This document shows positions 23,601-35,250 of a DNA stretch of 64,000 nucleotides, piece after piece. The translations under genes were made by a program, and so were the position numbers. The stretch is from Plantago ovata (Eukaryota; Streptophyta; Magnoliopsida; Lamiales; Plantaginaceae), in assembly GCA_028274465.1 (NCBI GenBank), contig CM051458.1:53185253-53249252 (forward strand), in the 5' to 3' direction. Position 1 is the stretch's first letter, and every line of letters starts with the position of its first letter. The notes beneath the pieces are model-generated. The model did no database searches, was not told the DNA's origin, and was given only the letters and a program-made list of their open reading frames with translations.

Positions 23601-25640
23601 AATGCAGACGGATAAAGCATGCGAGGTACTATACTCATCCTACCAATACCAAGCTCCAAGCTAACAACACTAGATCACTTAAATCCCATCCCCCCTCATG
23701 AAATTTACGCCTGTCCCTAGCAGTAAGAAAATGAGAAAATAAGATGTGATACTAGATGTTACACCATGGTTTGGCCTCGGTCGGCTGAGTATGCTGCTTG
23801 TGAGTTATTGGGCCTGCTCTAGGAGCCTCATATATGATCATCGGGACTTGTGGTAGTGGCGGTAGTTCCATCAAAAGATCGGATAGGACCAATTCAACCA
23901 TCTGTATCATCATTGTCCCTATTGTCTTCATTGTCACTACTGTCACGCACATCGTCACTGGTAGAGTTGCAGTGTCGAAGGGAATCTTCAAGATTGGCCG
24001 CCTCTGTTATGGAATCTTCCACCCGGTATCTCTCCAACAGGTTGTGAACTGTTGAAGGGGAAAGGGCAGTGGTATCAGGACCTCCCCCTCCAGCGTTTTA
24101 CACCCCAAGGAGGTTACAGCGAGCTGCTCGGGTATTCAGAGGTTGTCTTCCATTTTTTCCTATGTCGACCACATTCTATACAGTTGATGCTCCCAATGTC
24201 TATATGATGCTCTCTTTAGAGGCAGGCAAGGGGCACCCCAACAAGGTGCTGGGTACCCATGTCATTATGTATTGGAACCAAGCTAGCGCTTCGGAACCTT
24301 CTAGCAACTGCGAACTCATCATTGAATCCGTCGCGGCGAGAATGTCCCGGTGCCTTCCAGTTCACTCGAACTTTCCAGTCCTTGTGATGGATAGCTGACG
24401 TAATAATGGTTTCTGTCCCTTCCGTGGTGCATGAATAGGCATAGGATTCCTCACTCCAGGTGTACTCTAGCTCCTCCTCTTGTATAATCCACGACGTTGT
24501 TGCAAAACCCCTTGGCTCGAACGCACATCTAACGAGGTCACCCTTCTTGACATGGTCGTAATCGATCCCCCTCCAATTCTTCACATCAATCATACGGGAA
24601 TGCTCCTTTCCCTTGGTATGGTTCCTACAAATAGCAGTTAGTACCTCGTATGACACAAAACTGACTCATGCATATGCTAGTGTAAGAACGAAATATTCAA
24701 GTGGTAAAATCAACAATCAAGCTCCCCAAACCGTAATGTCTAGCCTAGCTTCTTCATCATGCGACATACCAATATAACTACTACATGCAATACATCACAT
24801 TATGCTCTTACTAGACAACCAATATCCTTGATAACAAGGCTCAATTCATACCATAGTAGCGAAAAATTCTACCATCATAAATCCTCATACTCAACAATTA
24901 AGCATTCTATCATCAAATCCACAAACATTACACCAATAAACACAATCATAAGCATGAACTCAAAGATAAAGACATATTGCATAGCAAGATATATCATCTA
25001 GTAGCAAAATTTCCAAATCAACAATCCAAGCAAAATTGAGCATGCAATTGATAGTAAATAACACTTCTAATCACACAAACAACATACCCATGCATCAAAT
25101 AAGCATAATTGAAGCTCAAAATAGAAAACCCCCAAATTCGAAAATTAGGGTTCTTAGGATGATACCTCAGATCTGGAAATCTAACGCATTAGGACGAAAT
25201 CTGTTCGGATGGGATGATAGATCATGTAATAGGCTTCGATTTAAGCTAAAGAACACTCTAAATTTGGTCAAGAAATGAAGAAGTTATGAAGATTTGAAGA
25301 TGAAATCGCGATTTTCGGTTTTTGTGGAGGAGGAATGATGAAATATGAAGAAAATGAGGTAAAGGGGAAGAAATCCGCGTTTTTGAACTTTTGGAGCCGT
25401 TCGCCCCACACGGGGCGATTCGCCCCCCACGTGGGGCGGTTCGCCCCGTGCTCCCCGATGCGGGGAGACGGTTCCTGTCGTCAAAAAATGCGGTTTTAAT
25501 CCCCGAAACCAATTTTTTCAAAAAACCACTCGAAAAATATCACTCAAACATAAACATATACGAGACAGATATGAACAAATTCGCATACGAGAAGCAAATA
25601 GTTCAAGAATGATTGCATGCAGAAAAGAAGTAAACAAAGC
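23601..25640 (-). other. TR-GAG-2-specific segment containing a 146-codon exon-like frame
   Basis: This segment is missing from TR-GAG-4, which otherwise shares gag and the 3' half. On the minus strand, 24656-24216 is open. A branch-point-like TACTAAC and a TTTGTAG acceptor precede GAACCATACC at about 24629. The predicted exon has a compact globular composition (KNWRGIDYDHVKKGDLVRCA, then VNWKAPGHSRRDG). I recognise no family. Near 25390-25470 lies a GC-palindrome cluster like that of the LTRs. It could be a captured host fragment or an ancestral part lost from TR-GAG-4. Confidence 0.45.
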
Positions 25641-25710
25641 GATAAAAATTCCGGGTTGCCTCCCGGATAGCGTCATTGTTTAAAGTCTTTGACTCGACTC
25701 CTGTCTGCGC

Positions 25711-27872
25711 CTATCTCTTCTTTTTGCGGGTACTAGGCTTCCCCTTCATTGATCTCCTGTCCATGCCATGAACCTGTGAATAAGAAAGAATATAGGCTGC
25801 AAGACCACAGTAGTGAGTAGTGAAAGAAATATCGGGCGGATCAGGTGGATCAGATATGGCGTGCAACACGTGTTGCTTGCCATCCATTTCAATAGTGCAA
25901 GTTCTTTGGTAGATGTCCATCACGGAGCGTAGTTTGGTCAAGAACGTTCGCCCTAAGAGTATGACATCCCCCGTTCCAGGTGCAGATGCCGACATAACTA
26001 CAAAATTGGTGTAAACAGAAGCTTCACCAATCTTGACCAACACATTTTTCACAACTCCTTCGGGTCTCATAAATGATCCATCCGCCAGTTGCACAATAGC
26101 CCTTTGCTCAGCTAGTTTTCCAAGGTTACTCTTTTCAAACACGTTCAAAGGGATTATGTTTGAGTAGGATCCCGTGTCTAGTGTGGCACGGACATCTTCA
26201 ATCTCACCAATCCCTACCTTAACATCGAAACTTTTAGGGAGTGGCTCGGGATCCTCTTGCTCCTCCTCACTTTCGTCAGAACCAAGGTCCTTCTCTTCTT
26301 CCTTAGCCTGTAGAAGTTCTTCCTTCTTGCAACACTCGCACTTAACAACCTTCTTGATGGTGATTTCGTCGGGTAGATCACCAGCCAATGTAATGGCATT
26401 CGACTTCACAGTGTTGCTAGGCAGTTTGCCTTGTTCCCTACTTGCTCCTCGGTCGATCAACTCTTGCATCTTTTGATGGGCAAGCCTATTGATCTCTTCC
26501 AACCTATCAAGCCTTGCCCTAGTCTTCTCGGAATCTTCTTCATAACGTTTGAGAAAACTTTGTGTGTGTTCGACCATCTTTTACAAGTTCTCCATCAGTT
26601 GAGCCGACTTCGACTTCGGTGGCTCTTTCGGAGCGGGGTTTTCGCAGTGATCATTACCATAGTTTAGCCTACTACGGTCCTGGTTAGGCCCATAAGTTTG
26701 GTTAGCCGGTGCATATCCTTGATTGTTCCGGAATCCTCTTCTCCAAAATCCACCTCTAGGATTCCTACCGTCTTGTCTGTAGCTAACTTCTTGAGTACCA
26801 AACTCCGTAGCAAAGGCTTCTTCTTCGCCTCCTCGAGCCCAGTTGCCATCATCGTATGCCAGCTCCGATCTACACATATGAGCCCCATGCCCATAGTTCT
26901 TGCATATTCGGCATACTTCGTTCGAAACAGTTGTTCCGGTGGCGCTCTTGAGGACTTGCTTCAATTCGTTGGTAAAGCACTCGAATTGATCCCCATTCCC
27001 CCTATACATAGGGGCTTCTTGAGTCGGTGGAGCTTCAGGTCCACGTCTTCTAACCATCGTCTCTTGGGTCCTTGAACTGCGAACCCTTAGCAAGCCTTTC
27101 GAAAACTGCCCAGACGGCTTCTGCAGTTTCCTCCCAAATATTGCCTCGGCATTGGAAATCCACCACTTGTTGGTTCTCGAAGGTTAGTCCATTGTAGAAG
27201 TGTTGGACTAGGTCAGAAAGCTCAAAACCATGGTGAGGGCACTTGTTCGTGAGATCTTGGAACCTCTCAAACGCGGTGTAGATGGTCTCATCATAGTCCT
27301 GCTTAAATCCGGTGATTTGCGCCTTTAGCGCGTTAGTCAAGGTGTGAGGGAAGTATTTCTCCAGGAAAGCTGAAAAAACCTTCTCCCAAGTGTCCAACGA
27401 GCCTGCTGGTAGAGAACTACAACCATGACTTGGCTCTGTCGCCAAGTCCCATAGCAAAAACCTTCATCCTCAACTCATCCGTTGTTATTTCAGCTCCGGG
27501 TCGTGGGAGTTGGTTGACGAAATCATCGATATCGTGCAAGTACCCCATCACATCTTCCCTTGATAAGCCATAGAACCTCGGAAGTTGTTGGAATGCGTGG
27601 TTCTTGATCTCCAGATCTCGAGTTGCAGACGAAAGAACAATCGCCGGTCCCCTCATACGATCCTTGGTGGGTTGAACCCATGCTTTCAGTGGTCTAGCTT
27701 CTGCCATTCCGTCGATTTCCTTGAAAAGACTGAGTAGAGATTCAGAGAAATCGGTATCCTCTATTTCCTCTAGTGCGCGCCTTTCGAGTAGTCGCCTTCT
27801 TTGGTGGTAGACTCTGTCGATCTCAGCAATTGAATCAGCAAGCGGTGTTCCTGCAGAACGTGTATGCGGCAT
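25711..27872 (-). pseudogene. TR-GAG-2 gag with retropepsin-like domain, frameshifted
   Basis: The start MPHTRSAGTP at 27872 is shared with TR-GAG-4. The gag domain (WEKVFSAFLEKYFPHTLT, YTAFERFQDLTNKCPHHGF) spans a frame change near 27430. A CCHC knuckle CRICKNYGHGAHMC follows, then RGG-type and coiled-coil-like segments, with a second frame change near 27060 and a stop at 26581. The 26577-25711 frame carries an aspartic-protease signature: LDTGSYSNIIP, ADGSF and a VILLGRTFL flap-side motif. It ends in a basic KGKPSTRKKKR tail. No RT follows. In an intact copy this would be a gag-protease protein, with capsid assembly and RNA binding as the expected role. Confidence 0.85.
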
Positions 27873-27996
27873 ACACTATCTGTAACAGACTAGGAAAGCA
27901 GTATCAGAGAGAGATTAAAAAGGAAAACTAAAACTAATAGAATTAGGAATCGAAGGCTGAAAATATAAACAAATTAAACAGAAAAAAGGAGTATAG

Positions 27997-28014
27997 TCCC
28001 CGGCAGCGGCGCCA
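27997..28014 (-). promoter_or_regulatory. Primer-binding site, tRNA-Asp type with one mismatch
   Basis: The minus strand reads TGGCGCCGCTGCCGGGGA; the C at the ninth position replaces the T seen in the other copies. It sits three bases inside the 5' LTR. Confidence 0.9.
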
Positions 28015-28017
28015 ATT

Positions 28018-29310
28018 TGATGAAACGCGGATTTGTCGGGTCCGAATTCAATCAAATAATATTTGTTATTTAGCCAAAGGCAATCCACAACTACAACAAA
28101 AACCGTAGTGTAGTAGTAGAATGACTCGAGTGTCGTTCTCTCAGGACTATAACTAGCTTTATCTATTTAACAAGAGAATATAAAACAGCAGACGTAATAG
28201 CAAGGGGTTTTTCTAACAGATAATGGAGATTGGTGATAGTATGATCCTTCAAATCATAACGGGTCGATAATCATGCATAAATTCCTCGGTCTTGCATGGA
28301 GATCTTTGATCAATCTAATGTCATGTTGCAATTATTAAGCACTACGAAGATAACGATTCTGACAAGTCAATCACTATTGTCCTAATGTGTTACGTAATTA
28401 TTCAACACTACGAAGATAAACTCGCGTACAGGTCGACGAGGGTCCAATTGTGCATAATAATTAATACAACATACGAGAATTTAGGCTGAGCCTGATCAAC
28501 GAAATAAAGCAATAACACGCAGTATAATGCGCGATATAGCCATTAGCATGATTATCTTCCCTTCGCTAAGAATTCACATACTACCACCAACGATAAGTTT
28601 AGCTACTCATATTAGGCATGCAATCAACAGATAGCATAGAAGAAAACATGTTGAAAGATATAATAAAATAAGTAGAATAAACTGTAAGATACAAAGTTAC
28701 CGAAGGTTGTCAATCTCCGGAGAATTGCGATCATACAAGCTCCAATCCGCTATGAAAAAGTGTCCCCTAAGATACGAACCCCCAGAACAGGCTCTGGGAA
28801 GTCCCTACCTAAAACTACAGAGAAAGGTAAGAAAGTAGGTCTGGAAAAGTATGATTTTCGGAGAAAACTGAGCAACTATATATAGGTCTCGAAATATTGT
28901 GTGGCGGTTCGCCCACACACCGGGCGGTTCGCCCGGTGTGGGGCGGTTCGCCCCAGAGAATTTCTCGCGGAATTCCACGTTTCCGACGCGTTTTTGGATT
29001 TCTTCCCCTTTTCGGACTCGGTTTCTGACTTCTAGTGGCCTTCTAACCTCCAGATTCGACCCCTAGACTCCAAATCCTATCCGGAAACCTTCAGATACTC
29101 CAAATAAGCTTCTGGAACACCAATTCCTTGTCAACTTCAATATAATTGCCCGGAAATCCTCGATTTTCAACCAAAACCTGTAAAATAAAATCTAAAGGGA
29201 AACGTGACACTATTCTAATAAAATGTACTAAAATATAGCTAAATTAACATAGAGGATAGCTAAAATAGGTGAAAAAGACTCAAATGAAAGTGTAAAATAC
29301 ACATTCATCA
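28018..29310 (-). repeat. 5' LTR of TR-GAG-2
   Basis: It pairs with 20976-22247. The TATA-like box is at about 28874-28886 and the palindromic GC cluster at about 28900-28955. Confidence 0.93.
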
Positions 29311-29315
29311 AGTAT

Positions 29316-30050
29316 GATCACGTTGTTGACACACTTCAACTCTTTGCCGGATGACCTCTATTTATAGTGAAATAAGGAGCCGTTTGAATTTCAAATTCTA
29401 AGGCTTTTGTTCCTTAAAATGTCACTATCTTGCTTTGTACTTTCAGCAGCGTCCTTGTTTGTCTTCTAGTCTTCATGTCCTTCGCGTGCCAGCTTTGCAT
29501 TTAATGCTCTTTTGAATAAAATTCAAACAATAACATTGGAGCGCAAATACAAGTACTTTCAGCAAGAGGTCACAAATGTTCATCAGCAAGTGGTCAGTCT
29601 CAGTTTCAGCAAGCACAACCTACTCTGTCGTTTAGATTTTCACTTATGCAATGTTGTTGCTGAAGTTTCCACTTTCTGAGCAACATGTGCCTTTGTAGAT
29701 ACCAGTCTTCAGAAATCTTCTAGTCTTCAGATCTTCGAAATCTTCTAGTCTTCAGATCTTCAAAATCATCAAGTTTCTGAGCGGTTCTAAATGCTTCAGT
29801 AGTTTGTTTGTGTAAACAAAGTACATCATCAGCAAATGCTTCAATAGGTTGTATTTCTTTTCAGAAAACAAGATACATCATAAGCGGTAAAACTAACCTA
29901 TCTAGCACCTACTCTAAGTCTTCAGCAAACGTTCATCTTTTACAATGTCCTTAAAATTCTAAATTCTTATGGACCTTAAGAGTACTAGTTATTGGGCTTT
30001 CCTTAATTTAGCATGGTTAATTGCTCATCAAAATTACAAGTTTCCTAACA
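29316..30050 (-). repeat. Copia copy 2, 3' LTR, second part
   Basis: It continues the LTR interrupted at 20975 and ends TTTCCTAACA at 30050 against the purine tract. A minus-strand TATA box (CTATAAATAGAGG) lies at about 29356-29369. Small direct repeats of a TTCAGATCTTC motif occur near 29710-29770. Confidence 0.9.
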
Positions 30051-30314
30051 AATTTCCCCCTTTTTGATGTTAGCAATCCATGGCTAAATTAATTGTTATC
30101 CTTTTGGAGGTTTCTGATGTTGAATAAATCAGTTGATTAATGCAAGCATACTTGAATAATTAAACAGTAAGCATAAGTAAATTGCATAATCAAAAACCAA
30201 TAAGAGTCAAAAGCTTCATTGCTGATAGTTATCTTTCAGTAAGTTTACAGGAATGAGCAGAGATAACTACACAAAATCAGCAAATAAAAACTTAAACAGA
30301 ACTATTACGTAGGG

Positions 30315-33172
30315 TTAAGCTCTCCCAGAAGATTTTCTCAAAATCTCTCTTACACTCTTCTCAGCAAGTGCAATGAATTCAATACAGTCCTTTTCGTAAT
30401 CTTCAAGTAGCTTACGGACTTGTAGTTGAAGAATCCTTGCATTTTTGCAGGCGGTATGATAATGCTTTTTAGCATTCATTTCCATGTAGTGAACTACCCA
30501 CGAATGCATGCCCCAATTGCTGACATGGAGAAGTTGTGTATCTGAAATGCTTTTAGGATGAATCTTCCTTAGCCAGAGAAGATCTTTTTCTTGATCCTTA
30601 GCAGTGAGATAGAAATACTCATAAGGAATCAATCCAAGTCTCTTCTTTGTTTTCTTGGTCACTGGGTCAGAGTAATAAGCAATTCCAATTGGTTTTATCA
30701 AATCAGGTTCTTGTTTTATGGACTTACCAATTGAAGTTCTTCTTACTGAGACTTCTAGATTCAACCATCTCCCAGCAATATTTCTTGGTAGGGACTCAGC
30801 CCTTTCGTTCCTTTTTATCTTGAGATCAATCCAAGTGAACATTTGGTTCAGTATGGCTGTTGGAAAGAACTCATTCACCAGGAAGTCTTCCAGCTTTAAG
30901 ATCCAGCAACCATGAACGTTTCTGATCACGTTGTGAGTGGTTTCATCATTACTGGTCTTTGTATATTCAATGTCGGAGCCAATAGCAATGCTGGCCAGCC
31001 TCTTTTCTTCCTGTCTTTGCCTTCTTCTTCTTGACTTTGCATTGTCTTGATCTCTTGCTGAAGATCTTGAGTCAGAAGAGAAATGCTTTGAGTGGCCAGA
31101 CGGAGTTAAGGCTGTAATTGGTCTAGCTCTTATGGCTTGAGCTATTGTCTGATTGTCATCATCATCATCATCTTCATTCAGAGCTTGATGACTTTCAGTA
31201 TGACAGAATCCTTGAGTTTCAGCAGCAGTTTTTCTCTTTTTGGTACTTGCTGAATTTAACTCAGATTCTGCTTGTCTTTTAGAACTTTGCTCTTTTTCAG
31301 CAAGAGGTTCTATGGTCAATGGCGCTTCAACAGTAGGAGGGGTCTTCTTTCTTGAAGATCTCTTTTGTTTATCTTCCCCCTTAGACATGGATTGCATCAT
31401 TGGAGTAATGTGCAAAGAGAAGAACTCATTGCAATTTTCAGCAAGAGTGCTTAGGCTATTGTATTTCATGATGATTGCTTGCTGATCAGACGTCAGCTTT
31501 GACAAGTCTTGCTTAATACTCGCCATATTCTCCTCATGTCTGCACTCTGTTGCGGCCTTTTCTTCCATGAAAGTCTGAGCCTTGACTAATGCAGACTTTG
31601 CTAGCCGGAGTGCTTGTCTTACATCTTCTTCATAGCTCTTGTGGTAAAGACTGATGTCTTTCTGAGCTATTGTAAGAGTAGTAGTGCGTCTCAGCACTGT
31701 AGCCAATATCTTTCCGATATCAAGCGGGCTCTCAACAAGCAATGCATCATCTTCAGCTTTGCAGGCTTTGTGGACTTCCCTAAGTGCCAAAATTCTTGGA
31801 GTAAATTCCTCCACACGTGGAAACGACACAAGATTAGGGGTCAAGGAATGAACTTTAAGCTCTGAAGCAAATTGATCATCTTGTAACAACAATTCTCCTC
31901 TTAAGTCATCTCCTTCATCATTTTCATAGTCAGGAGGAGGAATTTCAACCACTTTGGGTTCTTCTTGGAATTTTCATCCTCATTTGCTGATAGATCATCT
32001 TCATCAAGGCCAGCAACCTTGGAACCTAAGTCAGCAGCTTCATTCCGTTTTGGTTGAGTGGTTGCTGATGGCAACGCTTCAGACTCAACAACTGGAGTTT
32101 CACCAGTAGTTAGTTTTAATTGAGTAGTTGCTGAAGGCAACGTTTGAGACTCAATTGCTGGAGTTTCACCAGTAGTAAGTGGTAGGGAGGGGACTTCCTG
32201 TGGCTTTACTCCTGAAGATTGAGCAATGTCCAAATTCTGCGTATGCGCGCCTTGCATGAATTTGGAGACTATTTTGGAGAGTGCTCTTTGATAATCTTCA
32301 TCCATTTCTTCTTCATCATCAAGGTTTGGATCAGTGACCTTGGCATCGAGTAAGGATAACTCGGCATCAGAAAGCTTGCCTTTGCCTAGTTTCAAAGCGG
32401 CTCGCTTTCTGGCGTATTCTTCCTCAGTATCAGCGCCTTGTACAGGTGCTTGATTTTCAGTTTCAGCAGGAGCAGGTTGAGATTCATGTTGAGTTGGTGT
32501 TTGTTCAGCTTGCTGATTGTCTTGTTGTTCAGTTTCAGCAACTGTCATTTTTAGTCCACCAACATCAGGACTACGACCTTGATTGTCATCATCATCGTCC
32601 TTTTTGTCCTTTGAATCTTTCCCTTCATCATCACTGGGATCATCCACCACGGATACAAAAGAACCCTTGAGCATCACAGCTTGTTCAGCTGGAGAGGCAC
32701 TCTTAAATTTGGCCTTCATATTCTCTCTGATTTGAGCTATCAGATTTGAGTTCATTAGCTGAGAATATGACATTTCTTCAGGAAGTATGGAGTGGACAAA
32801 CGTCTCGAGCTTCAGCAGAGAAGATCTCTTTTTCTCGTTTGATAGATGAAGATGGAGATCAGAAAAGTCCATCCTTCTGTACCTTTGCCAGTTGCTGACA
32901 GACTTAGCAACTCTTGACAAGGTTGTTCTTTTGAAGTCTAAGTAAAGTTCCTCAGAACTCACTTGTGGATCTTCAGTGATGTGCACCACTTCAGTGGTCT
33001 CCTTTAGAGCCTGAAAAAGAACATTATTTAGATCAGGAGAGGTTTGGATAATTGTCTTAGAGTCCAAAGCTGAAACATGAATTACCTGCTGAGTTTCAGC
33101 AAGCTCATGTTGCACACTTGTTTGTGCTGGTACAATTTCCATTCCTTGAGGAGCTTGAGAAGCATCCTCCAT
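30315..33172 (-). CDS. Copia accessory ORF of about 950 codons, one frameshift, function unknown
   Basis: On the minus strand a frame starting MEDASQAPQG (33172) runs to about 31960; after a single-base frame change it continues from VEIPPPDYENDEGD to a stop at 30315. A pyrimidine-rich TTTATTTCAG with an upstream CTAAC precedes the start at 33181, which looks like an intron acceptor. The protein has a compact N-terminal segment (NWQRYRRMDFSDLHLHLSNE), a long acidic, glutamine-rich middle, a nuclear-localisation-like KKRK/RRRRQR region, and a C-terminal folded part (GRWLNLEVSVRR, PYEYFYLTAKDQEKDLLWLR). SIRE-type Copia elements often carry an extra ORF, sometimes called env-like, after pol. I see no clear signal peptide or transmembrane segment. 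A DNA-binding or nuclear role is speculation. Confidence 0.6.
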
Positions 33173-33481
33173 TTGTTCATCCTGAAATAAATGTGAGTTA
33201 GATACAAGTACTAAGTTGTCAAACTTAGTTGCAGCATCCTTTTTCTTTACAGTTTGCTTCTCAGCAACCTGTTTTCCTTTTAAAGTCTTGTTACTTTGAG
33301 TAGCAACAGCGGGCTTTACGGTCGTAGGTACTTGATTGCATTTTTCAGCAACCTTAGATTGACCAAACTGATAGAGTTCTGGTTGACCACTATCAGTAGC
33401 ACGTACAAAGGAAATTTGTGATTTGTCTTTACTCAAGATTACTACGTCATCACCTTCATACGTTGCACCTAAACCTTCTTT

Positions 33482-35146
33482 CTAAGATGGATCTCTCAAA
33501 TAAGAGTTTAGTTCAGTCAGCATATTACTTGCATCAGCATAAGATTTGAAATTGATTTTCATCTTTTTCATCTCTTGAATTTCAACAAGTAACTTTAGAA
33601 TTGAGGACTGATATTCTTCCAATTCTAATGCCATTTGAGAATTCTTCTCTGTAGCTTCAGCAATCAACTTCTTAAGACGCCTTATTTCAGAATCCTTTTC
33701 TTCTGTCTCTTCCTTCAGCAAGATATACTTTTCAGTAGTCTGCTTAGTCAGAGATTCAGCAATCTGTAGTTTCTCTTGCTGTCTGCTCAGAGTTTTCTCA
33801 AATCTTTCGATTTCTCCTTGAATCTTGTCAAGGTCAATCTCGTCTTCACTTTCTGAGTCTGAGTCAGAGGTAGGATTGTTTACCTGACCAGCCATGAGGC
33901 AGAACTCGTAGTTTGACACATCTGGATAAGCTTCCATAGATATTCCACTAACTTCTTTGCCAATCTCTACGTCAAGAGTGGCTTCTTCATTGTCAGTGTC
34001 TGAGCTTTCATCCTCACTGTCTTCGGAGCTAGTATCAATACACAATGCATCGATTTTTGCTTGAAGCTTCTTCTTTTCTTCAGCAATAAAAGCTCTCTTG
34101 AACTTCTTCTTCTTTTCAGCAGATTTGCCTTTCAGCAAAGGACAATTTGCTTTGAAGTGTCCAGGCTTTTTGCAGTAAAAGCAGAGATCATTTCCAACTG
34201 ATGGTTCTTCTGATGAGGTTGCTTGCTGAGCTTGCTTGTTCAGCGAGCCAGTCTCATTCTTGTACTTATGGTAGTTGTTACCAAGATGCTTTTTCAGCTT
34301 CTCTTTTGCTTTTCGCCTTTCGAGTTCTTTACTGATGAATTTCTTCATGTTTTTAACAAACAAAGCATTTTCATCAGCAGGCTCTTTATCATTCTTCTTT
34401 TCAGAAGATGACGGCTTTGCAGCAAGAGCAATGTTTTGCGATTTTTCAGCAAACACATTTTCTCTTTGCTTTGTCTCGTAGTTGACAGTAGCAAGATGAG
34501 AGAACAACTCTGTTGGTGTAATGTCTGACATTCCTTGATTGTAGTAGAAGTTCTGAGTGTGGATCCATTCTTGGTTTAGACTTCTGATAATAGTTTTCAC
34601 CTTCTCAGAATCTGAGTAAAGATTTCCAACACCCAAGGCTGCCATTTCACTAACCAGAGTTGTGAATCTGAAGTCCAAGTCTTCCAGTGACTCATTTGTA
34701 CCTTGTTTAAAGTTTTGGAACTTTAACTTCAACACTTCGAGTTTGTTCTCCTTGGTTTTGTCAGATCCAGTACAAAGATCTTGAACCATTTTCCAAGCTT
34801 CCTTAGATGTTTTAGCACCCCACAGTTTGCACTGTATGGTATCCGGAGTTGATCGAATGATGATGTTTCTTGCTTGGCCATCAAGACGGAATCTCTTAGC
34901 TTCGTCGGAAGTCCATTTCTCTCTTGGTTTTGGAACGACGGTATCAACCGGTTCGCCTAAGATAGTTTCCTTTCCAGCTTCAGTGGTTTTGTGAGGAAAA
35001 CTTCTTTCAACCTTAGTGATTTTGATAGGTCCATCATTAATGACGGTAACCATCTCATCACTAATGGCCTCAAGATGTAGCATCATGTTGTTTCGCCATT
35101 TTTCGTAGTTTTCCAGCTTCAGCAAGGGAGCATCTCCTAAAGACAT
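33482..35146 (-). pseudogene. SIRE-like Copia gag, 554 codons, ended by a premature stop
   Basis: The start MSLGDAPLLKLENYEKW is followed by the UBN2-like helical region (WKMVQDLCTGS; LEVLKLKFQNFKQG; ESLEDLDFRFTTLVSEM) typical of Copia gag. A CCHC knuckle (CFYCKKPGHFKANC) lies at about residues 318-331. After it come an acidic patch (SSEDSEDESSD) and heptad-rich coiled coil. The frame ends at SYLRDPS with a TAG where copy 1 has CAG, and the sequence beyond (33481-33190) still reads as gag C-terminus. This is the best-preserved gag of the family in the window. It lies directly upstream of the accessory ORF because pol is deleted. Confidence 0.85.
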
Positions 35147-35237
35147 CCTGTCACTACCAAACTGATCAAGTGAGAGTGATTTACGGAAAGCACGTAAGGG
35201 GATCTTGGTTCAGTGCTGAAGGTTAAAGAACCTCCAA

Positions 35238-35248
35238 CTCTGATGCCA
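35238..35248 (-). promoter_or_regulatory. Degenerate initiator tRNA-Met primer-binding site
   Basis: The minus strand reads TGGCATCAGAG, one substitution from the consensus seen at 5286-5297, two bases inside the LTR. Confidence 0.75.
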
Positions 35249-35250
35249 CT

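Larger units (their letters stand above)
20976..29310 (-). mobile_element. TR-GAG-2: non-autonomous Gypsy-like element with gag and retropepsin-like region, nested in the Copia LTR
   Basis: LTRs of 1272 and 1293 bp begin TGATGAAACG and end TTCATCA. The target duplication AGTAT is at 20971-20975 and 29311-29315; removing the element restores the LTR sequence seen at 6150 and 36110. The primer-binding site is tRNA-Asp with one mismatch. The interior (5.77 kb) has a frameshifted gag/protease-like region and about 2 kb of sequence absent from the related TR-GAG-4. There is no RT or integrase. Orientation is minus. Confidence 0.93.

Noticed and set aside
30315..33172. Classification of the Copia accessory ORF as a viral-type envelope gene
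   Set aside because: No signal peptide, transmembrane helix or fusion-peptide-like segment could be seen, so env-like is only a historical label.
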